Below, piece by piece: positions 57,370 to 64,000 of a stretch of DNA of 64,000 bases. Location of the stretch: contig OZ234496.1 of NCBI GenBank assembly GCA_965153455.1, positions 11,865,863 through 11,929,862 of the forward strand, read 5' to 3'. The notes under the pieces are model-generated. The model saw only the letters and a list, made by a program, of their open reading frames with translations, ran no database searches and was not told the origin of the DNA. The position numbers and the translations under genes are program-made. Each line of letters begins with the position of its first letter. The stretch's first letter is position 1. The DNA comes from Sphagnum compactum (lineage: Eukaryota > Bryophyta > Sphagnopsida > Sphagnales).

Positions 57370-59640
57370 TGGTTTAAAAATGTGTAGCCAAAACTATAGA
57401 AAGATCAACTCTTTCTCTGCTTGGGTCAAATGCCTGGCTTTTGCTGTCTTGGGCCCATACAAACAAAGTTCGATCCTAGTAAAGATGTTCCTGGCAACCA
57501 TGACAAACTCTTTTTAAGGAAGCATGGGGCCAAGCATAAACAACAAACTTGCCACCATGGAACTCTTTTTTTAAAAGACTAGACTTCTGCACCAGCCAAG
57601 TGAAGAAACTTAATCTACCCTATTTTGAATTTGGGCAAGATAAAAAGATTACATTTGAACAGAATCTGCTCAAAGGGGCAATTTACATATATATATATAT
57701 ATATATAATCAACCTGTGTGCCAAGAAAGAGGAATTTTGAAACAGAAGACAGAAGTGGGGATTTCAAAAAAGTGAAATTTGTGTCCCTGCCAAAACTGAA
57801 ATTGGCTACCAATTTCAGTTTCAGCAGAATAATTTCATTCATTTTGACTGTGGGCAATGTGGAGAGGTGGGGTACTCAATGGATGGTACATTGATGGGGG
57901 TGCTTGGTCACATAATCTAAAGACAGTGCTGCTGCAAGAGTTTTGAAGGGCTCAACATAATAACCAAAGTTTGTATCTGCAAAAGCATAGAACTTTGTGA
58001 TTAAGGAATGACAGACAGATGTGGCCACACAACATTGGAACAAACCATGAAGACTTTCAAAAGGATTTGTCACAAACATTAAATTAGCACATACATAATT
58101 AGCAGGAAAGATCAGCTATGATTTAGGGACTCTGAACTTGAAAGATTTGGTTTTGGGTTTCCTGCTCCACTCTTAAAACTGAAACTCAAAACTCTTGGAT
58201 CTGGCTATACAGAAACAAACCATTGTTTGATGTCTCTCCCTCTTCTTGTTTTGGGGGATTATTGCTTGTTCTGCACCTACTGATGCATGAGGCTGACATT
58301 TTCTTTGCTTCACCACGTGGTAACAATCTGTGGCAACAATCTGACTTTTTTTCCTGGGTACCACCCACCTCAACAAATTCCCATTCCAGCTGTTCCAGTT
58401 GATAAGAAAGAAAGGGTTGGACAAGAAAATTTGATCTCAACTTTGGCAAAAATGTGTCTCCTGAATTGTAGGCAAGGCTGCATTATTGCAATGTCACAAG
58501 CTATTTGAAAGACCAAAAAATGGTTTAAAAAATACCTAGTATGTCAAAAGAAAGACAAAACCAACAAAAAGTCTGTCACATGGAAAGGCAATTAGAAAAA
58601 ATACTCATCAAAATAAAAGGTAGATTTTATGTTGGTCCCTCACAATCTTAATGGAAACCTTGTAAGATAATCTTAGAACTTTGTAAATAATTGAGAAATA
58701 GTTATAAGATTAATAGCTTTTAATAGCTTATTAGTAGGCTAGCTAGTAACTAGGGCTACAAACCTCTTGTCCCCGATCCCCTTCATCTCCTTGGGCAAAC
58801 CCTATAATTTCCATTTTTCTTTTTCTTTCATGTGCACCTCGAGGTTCCAAAGGCATGCATATTCACCCTATTCATCATTGTGCCCACTCTTGCTCCCGGT
58901 TCTCATAGATTCCTTCTCTAAGTAGGGAAACAACATTTAGTTTGTGTAATTCCACCTTGATTCAAGATTTAAAGGCTCTAAACCTCAAGTGGTAGTAATT
59001 AGTCTGCATTGCACATGTAGATGTACAATGTACACACATTTTGGAGTCTTGTTGTGGCTTGAGATATGTAAGCCGTTCTTTCAATACTTTGTATGTGCAA
59101 GGAACATTGTTAATCTAAATTCTTAGCCCCTTTCAACAAGTTAAAAGTGGAACCAGCAAATGACCACCCAAAAAACTTTTTAAAATACTTGAATAAGACT
59201 TTGCAAATTCTAAGGATATGAAATGTTTTAGCCTTTGGAAGAAAATGTGTCAAGGTGATTACATTATCCAAAAACATCTTACCTATGACTAACAACAAAA
59301 ACAAATGCTTTGAACAATAGACGTACCTTCACACCCCCTCCCCCCTTTAACCATCCAGTATTTTGAATTAGTTAAACATTAATATGAGGTACAGTTTTAT
59401 TTTTAGTTTTGATTTTTTTATTTCATGTTTCCATCTCTTAACCCACTCTTGTGCCTTCATCTTCAGTTGAACACCATGTTTGCATCACAACTTTTTTGAC
59501 CTGCATTAACTTTGCTAGAACATCTTTTAGCTCCTGGATTTGAGGTTTCATAGCAGCATTTGTCTCTAAGGTTTGTTATATTTTGGGTCAATTTGGAATT
59601 GTTGGGGAGAATTTATTGCTCCATCACACCTTTTGACATG
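57370..59640. other. No supported gene
   Basis: AT-rich sequence with a TA microsatellite at about 57686-57709. Short frames around 58173-58508 have no recognisable motif. Confidence 0.5.
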
Positions 59641-59649
59641 TATAATGAT

Positions 59650-60100
59650 ATGCTCTCTGGACATTGAAAGTTCTCGTGTGATTGAACAACTAATAGAGAC
59701 GAGAGAGAGAGTGAACAAATTTTCCAGAGAGCAATTCAGGAGCAGGGCCATGGTCAGGTTTGCAACTTTCTCATTATCTATGTTGTGTGGGATCTGAATA
59801 GCTGCAGATTGTTTTGAGGTTAGGATTGTGTTCATCTTCGTGATACAAACACGACATAAGTTAAGTATAATGCCTATGGCACATTGATAGTAGGTTGGGT
59901 GGGTTTGTCATCGTCAAACAATTTCAGTTCACATGACTGGCAAGTTAGGAAAAGGCACTGGGCATGTAAGATGTAAAGAATGAGTTATATGAACACATGG
60001 TGAATGTGGGTTGCAGATATTGGACACAACCGCTGAAATCCAGGAGAGGCATGATGCTGTCAGGGACATTGAGAAGAAGTTGTAGGAACGACATGAAGTC
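59650..60100 (+). pseudogene. Syntaxin (Qa-SNARE, SYP1-type) pseudogene fragment
   Basis: Two exon-like pieces can be read. The first (about 59680-59756) begins VIEQLIET. An AG-repeat slip of two bases then breaks the frame, after which it reads FQRAIQEQGHGQ and ends CAG|GTTTGC. The second (from about 60018, after a gggttgcag acceptor) continues ILDTTAEIQERHDAVRDI, then EKKL and a TAG where the family has a leucine. IETG...AIQEQGRGQ and AEIQERHDAV are hallmarks of plant plasma-membrane syntaxins, just before the SNARE helix. Syntaxins drive vesicle fusion. The intron is retained, so this is not a processed copy. The rest of the gene (Habc region, SNARE helix, membrane anchor) is not visible. 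Confidence 0.75.
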
Positions 60101-63100
60101 CTTCCATCCTTGTCCCAATAGTTTTTCAGCCTATTGACCATGTGTTTTCCCTTCCAAAGCTTCACAACAGCTATCTATATGCTACACACAGCATGCTCTG
60201 AGAATGTAGTATATTGTTTTTGCTTTGCGATAGCTGGGACACTTCATTTTGAGAATCCAAGATCATTCTTTGACTCTATATGGATGCTGTGGCGAGTCTT
60301 AACATTCTATCATTCTATTATGCATATTGTTTAATTGCATATCCATGTTAAACATTAACATAAAATTTGCAAATTCACATGTGATTTTCCAAATATATAT
60401 GTTTCATATACTTTAGGAATCTATGAAAAATATTTCATTTACAATTTTAAAAAGAATTCACAATGTTTTTGGAAAAATATCAAATGCATATTGATATTTT
60501 CTATGCAATAAGTTTTATATCTAGAGGTGCTCAGCACCAATCTTTCGTCCTTTGATTTCAAAGGACACAATTTGCAAGTGGAAGTGTTTCACATTTATGA
60601 AATTTCATAAAGAGGGTTCATTACCCTTTGCAAATAAACTTGAAAAAATGTTTTCAATTATAAAGATGTGAGTGCATTGAAAAAGTTTCAAATTTTCATT
60701 TTGTTATTTTCCTTTCTTACCGACTATAATTTCCAAGTTCTTTCCTAGTTTAGTTGAATTAATTTGAATAGTTCAAATTAATTTTCTTTTATAATTTTCT
60801 TTTTTTTCTTTTGTAAAATACATTTTTTATGTTTTGATGTTTTATTCTAAGCATTATTCATCTATTTTTCACATAATAGGAAGTTTTATGAATGAGATAT
60901 TTCAATTTGTGTTTTTGAGAGATGATTCTATGGCTTCAAAATGGAATTTTATGTTTTATTAATGCAACATTGTATCATCCAACAATATTACAAAAAATAT
61001 ATACAATGTGTGTTACCTATGTGCACATGAAACATGTGATAATGAAAAAATTTAAATATTTATTAAATTATTCTCATTGAATTTCAATTTGAAACAATTA
61101 TATGTTACTTTCATATTAAATTTTGGGTATGAATCATCAAAAGCAAGTGATTAGGTAGAAATGTTCATATTTTGATGTACAATTTTTTGTTTATCCTTTT
61201 TTTTATTTAAAAGTATTTCATTTCAATCGTCACTAGCATTATGGGAGATATTAAAGCACACTAATTTTTTTTATGTTTAGAATGTTTTATAATATATATT
61301 TAGTGTTAGTACTCTTGAATTGAGAAATGTTAATAAAGTATTGAATAAGAAAGAATTTCAAATGTTATATCATGCGCATTCATACATGTATAATAAAACA
61401 ATATAGGGAATTTTTGTCACTTAAAATTCTTGATGGAAAAATCTTTTACATAGGTCGAAATCAAAATTTTCAAGGTGAAAATTTCAGGAAAAAACATCAA
61501 TGATAGGCAAGTCTGGTAATATATAGTTTTTATATTTTGAAATGTTGAACTACTGCAAAGATGGCCATCAGTATCCACATTTTTTTTGGTAATAATTTTC
61601 ACACCCTGGATTTTTTATTTTTTAAAAAAATCTTGGACAAATATGTTTTTCAGTGTAATTTTGACTAAATTTACTGTTTGATTTGGCATTTGGTTGCCAA
61701 TTTTTTGACATTAAAAATTTGAATTTTTTTTTTTTTAAAAATCCTGGAAAGTTTTGTTGCAAAGTTATATTCCTCCGGGTGAGAAAGAAAACTAGTTTCA
61801 AGGATGGGATGAAGAATTGTTTTTCATGACCAAGTCATAAAGGAAATTTTTGTTATATTCTTCGGGTGAGAACTTGAATTGTTTCATGGATTTTCCTTGT
61901 GTATACATTTGTTGCAAAAGGAGAGAACAAGCATAAATTTGGAGTCTAAAAGACCTCACTATCTAGCTCATCATTGAACCACTTTTTAGGCATTAGAATT
62001 TTCATAGGCCTTCCTTTGTCCTTCTTTGGTCTCAAAATGAGCACATATAACAACACTGTACACATCAAAAACGCCTTGAATCATCAATTGGTGAATCATT
62101 TCCTTAGCATTCAAAAGAGCTGCAAATTAGTGAAAATGCAAAGCTAGTGGTCTAAGTGTCAAGAATGAGGTACAAAGAGTTTTGCACCCTTTTCATTACA
62201 GCAGAGATTTTGCATGGAGCAATAAAGAATACGGTGGAGCAAATCTTTTGTATGGTCTGATTAGATTAGCATTCATTGCAAATTACATAGTGCAAAAGTT
62301 TGGAAATTTCTTCACAAAATTTTGCATGGCCAAATTTTATTAGGAGTACTAAGTTCAGCTTTTTGGCTTGAAGTTTGCTATTGACGTAAGTTCATTTTCA
62401 TTGTTCATTTCTTCATGAGGTGCATGTGATTTCCAGATGAAGGCAGAGGGTATTCCTGAGCTTTTAACACAGTTCAAGTGAACATGCAATACTGCAACAG
62501 TATTCGCTATTGTTCAACCTTCAACTTCAATTGACAGCCACTCCGGCAAGCAATCCAAATGGCAATACTGTGTGCAAGGTGGGGTTTGGACTTCAGACTA
62601 CAACAGTTATCAATTTGGCTGGGAACTGCACAATTGCCACACAATATCTGGGGTACATAACTAATACAGCAGCATGACACAACTCTCGGGAGCGTTTTAA
62701 AAAATTTCGAGCATGGTTGAAATTGCAGATTGCCTGAATGATTTCAGGCGCCTTCCACACTGCAGAGATCTGTTAAAAAACAGTACCAAAACAAGTTTCA
62801 ACAGACTCGTCAAAAGTTCACATTGCCAATGGGTCATGAACTTTGCCCAGACATCATGTGTTCAAGTCAGATGAACATGCTGGTCTGCAGTTTCAACATG
62901 GGTGATTTGAAGTTGCACCATTCTCTCAGGACTGGTATTTCAGAATCTGAAAATGGTGGAAGTGGACATGTCTGGGTTTTATCAGCCTGCTTGGAAGCTT
63001 GCAAGCTTCAGTTGTTGGGCATCCATCCAGGGGAAAGTTAGTCTACATCAAAATATTGGCCAAGACCATCTTCTTTCTGGTGAGAATGTAAGGGAGTTTT

Positions 63101-63430
63101 GGTGCCTCAGTTTTCCTTCCCATAGCCATGACTGGTTGTTTGTGTTACTTCGTTGGGTGGGTAGGTGCATCTTCAAGGCTTTGGTTAGAAAATTATGCAT
63201 GTAATCTACTAGTCATTTGGTACCTTTCAGCTCACCACATTTTTCAGTCTTCAGATAAGCTTCTGCATTTACCAATCACCTAGGTTCCAATCTTTTTCAG
63301 ACCAGCAACCATGTGCAAACCACCTGTGAATGTGGACACTGGGGATGCAGAGCCCAAATCTTCACACTTCTGCATGCCACTGTGCTGCATGCTAGTCGCC
63401 TGAGAGATCTTGAGGTTCAGGATTTTGTCG
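60100..63430. other. No supported gene; AT-rich then mixed composition
   Basis: Very AT-rich to about 62000, then more even up to the zinc-finger gene. The later part may hold 3' untranslated sequence of the minus-strand CCCH gene. No exon is supported. Confidence 0.45.
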
Positions 63431-63434
63431 AGAC

Positions 63435-64000
63435 CTACTTGTGACCCCTCTCTGCCTTTCCACCCTCCCCCTTTTGCCGTTTTGCCCTTTCCATATTGCT
63501 AGATCCATGTAGGAAAACACAACTGGCTCCATTTCGACACCCTTTGGGTGTGTTGAAGTAAATGCAAGCTTTTCTCGATTTCCCCCGCGGTTGAGTCATT
63601 CCAGACCTGGTGGTTTCAGTATTCCTTGGCTCATCTGCCAGTCTCATGGACAGACCAGCCACATCAATGTCTTCATTTCCTGGCCATCTTGGTGCAGACT
63701 CCATAGACCTTCCAGTGGAACTAGTTGCTGTCCCTCCTGGCACTTCATTGGTGCTATTCCTTCCATGCTGTGAGATGAGATCTTTGAAGTATTGCTCATC
63801 GTGATGTGATAATGGTCGACCAGAGATTGATGTGACTGTCTGAGATGCAGAAGGCAGTGGAACAGAAAGCGGGGCTTGCAATTGGGCACTTGGAGGCCTA
63901 GTAGCAGGTATATACAGCTGCCCATTTTGTGCTGGATGAGGCAGACATGCCTGCATGGGCCCATTCAACATTCTGGCATTGAATGTCTTTTGAAAACTAC
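63435..64000 (-). CDS. CCCH zinc-finger protein, last exon (partial)
   Basis: The minus-strand frame is open from the window edge to a stop at 63435; the first in-window ATG (63971) need not be the start. The visible 178 residues after it are Ser/Pro/Gln-rich and disordered, then basic. They carry one C-x8-C-x5-C-x3-H finger (CIYFNTPKGCRNGASCVFLH; C136, C145, C151, H155 counted from that Met). A Lys/Arg/Glu/Gly tail closes the protein. Such fingers usually bind RNA, or DNA in some plant nuclear regulators. The N-terminal domains lie outside the window, so the subfamily cannot be named. Confidence 0.8.
   Translation of the reverse strand, partial: SFQKTFNARMLNGPMQACLPHPAQNGQLYIPATRPPSAQLQAPLSVPLPSASQTVTSISGRPLSHHDEQYFKDLISQHGRNSTNEVPGGTATSSTGRSMESAPRWPGNEDIDVAGLSMRLADEPRNTETTRSGMTQPRGKSRKACIYFNTPKGCRNGASCVFLHGSSNMERAKRQKGEGGKAERGHK

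Noticed and set aside
1-64000. CRISPR arrays, rRNA genes, bacterial operons
   Set aside because: No short regular direct repeats with unique spacers and no rRNA-like stretches are seen; the window is plant nuclear DNA.

Overview
The window is nuclear DNA of a land plant. It has intron-containing genes with GT/AG junctions, a calmodulin of the exact plant length, a plant-type N-glycan beta-1,2-xylosyltransferase, a Ty3/gypsy chromovirus primed by initiator-Met tRNA, and CACTA (En/Spm) DNA transposons. The long AT-rich, repeat-filled spacers suggest a large genome. A seed-free vascular plant such as a fern is my guess only; nothing in the sequence proves it.

Layout. 0-13 kb: gene-poor and AT-rich, with decayed tandem repeats (about 85 bp and 45 bp units), TTTAGG-rich DNA, tRNA-like scraps, a complete 397-bp non-autonomous CACTA element with a 3-bp target duplication (10660-11056), and a broken minus-strand repeat-encoded gene (11632-12913). 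13051-19974: a complete chromovirus on the minus strand with 821-bp LTRs and an ACACA target duplication. It is recent by LTR similarity, but its pol is broken. What looks like the upstream part of the pseudogene lies beyond it (20682-20830). 22.7-29.3 kb: a candidate CACTA-like element whose ends share TIR and subterminal motifs. It holds a Gln-rich, SEUSS-like gene fragment with its leader and a nonsense codon. 29.5-37.5 kb: a second, larger CACTA element with a TNPA-like gene (minus), a SET-domain gene (plus) and a broken TNP2-type transposase (plus). TTGCGA-type motif clusters lie at its right end, between the two divergent genes and in an intron. 37.5-47.6 kb: the host gene island, with calmodulin (plus, 4 exons) and XYLT (minus, 3 exons) convergently arranged. 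47.6-63.4 kb: mostly noncoding, with a long perfect-ended hairpin (50045-50281), two inverted copies of a dispersed repeat and a decayed syntaxin (Qa-SNARE) pseudogene near 59.65-60.1 kb. 63435-64000: the last exon of a CCCH zinc-finger gene that runs off the window.

How they work together. The three clear host genes are unrelated housekeeping functions: calcium sensing, Golgi N-glycan maturation and a likely RNA/DNA-binding zinc-finger protein. The most novel item is the CACTA element at 29.5-37.5 kb. Its SET-domain histone-methyltransferase-like gene sits between the two standard transposon genes and has kept an open frame, while the neighbouring transposase has at least three disabling lesions.
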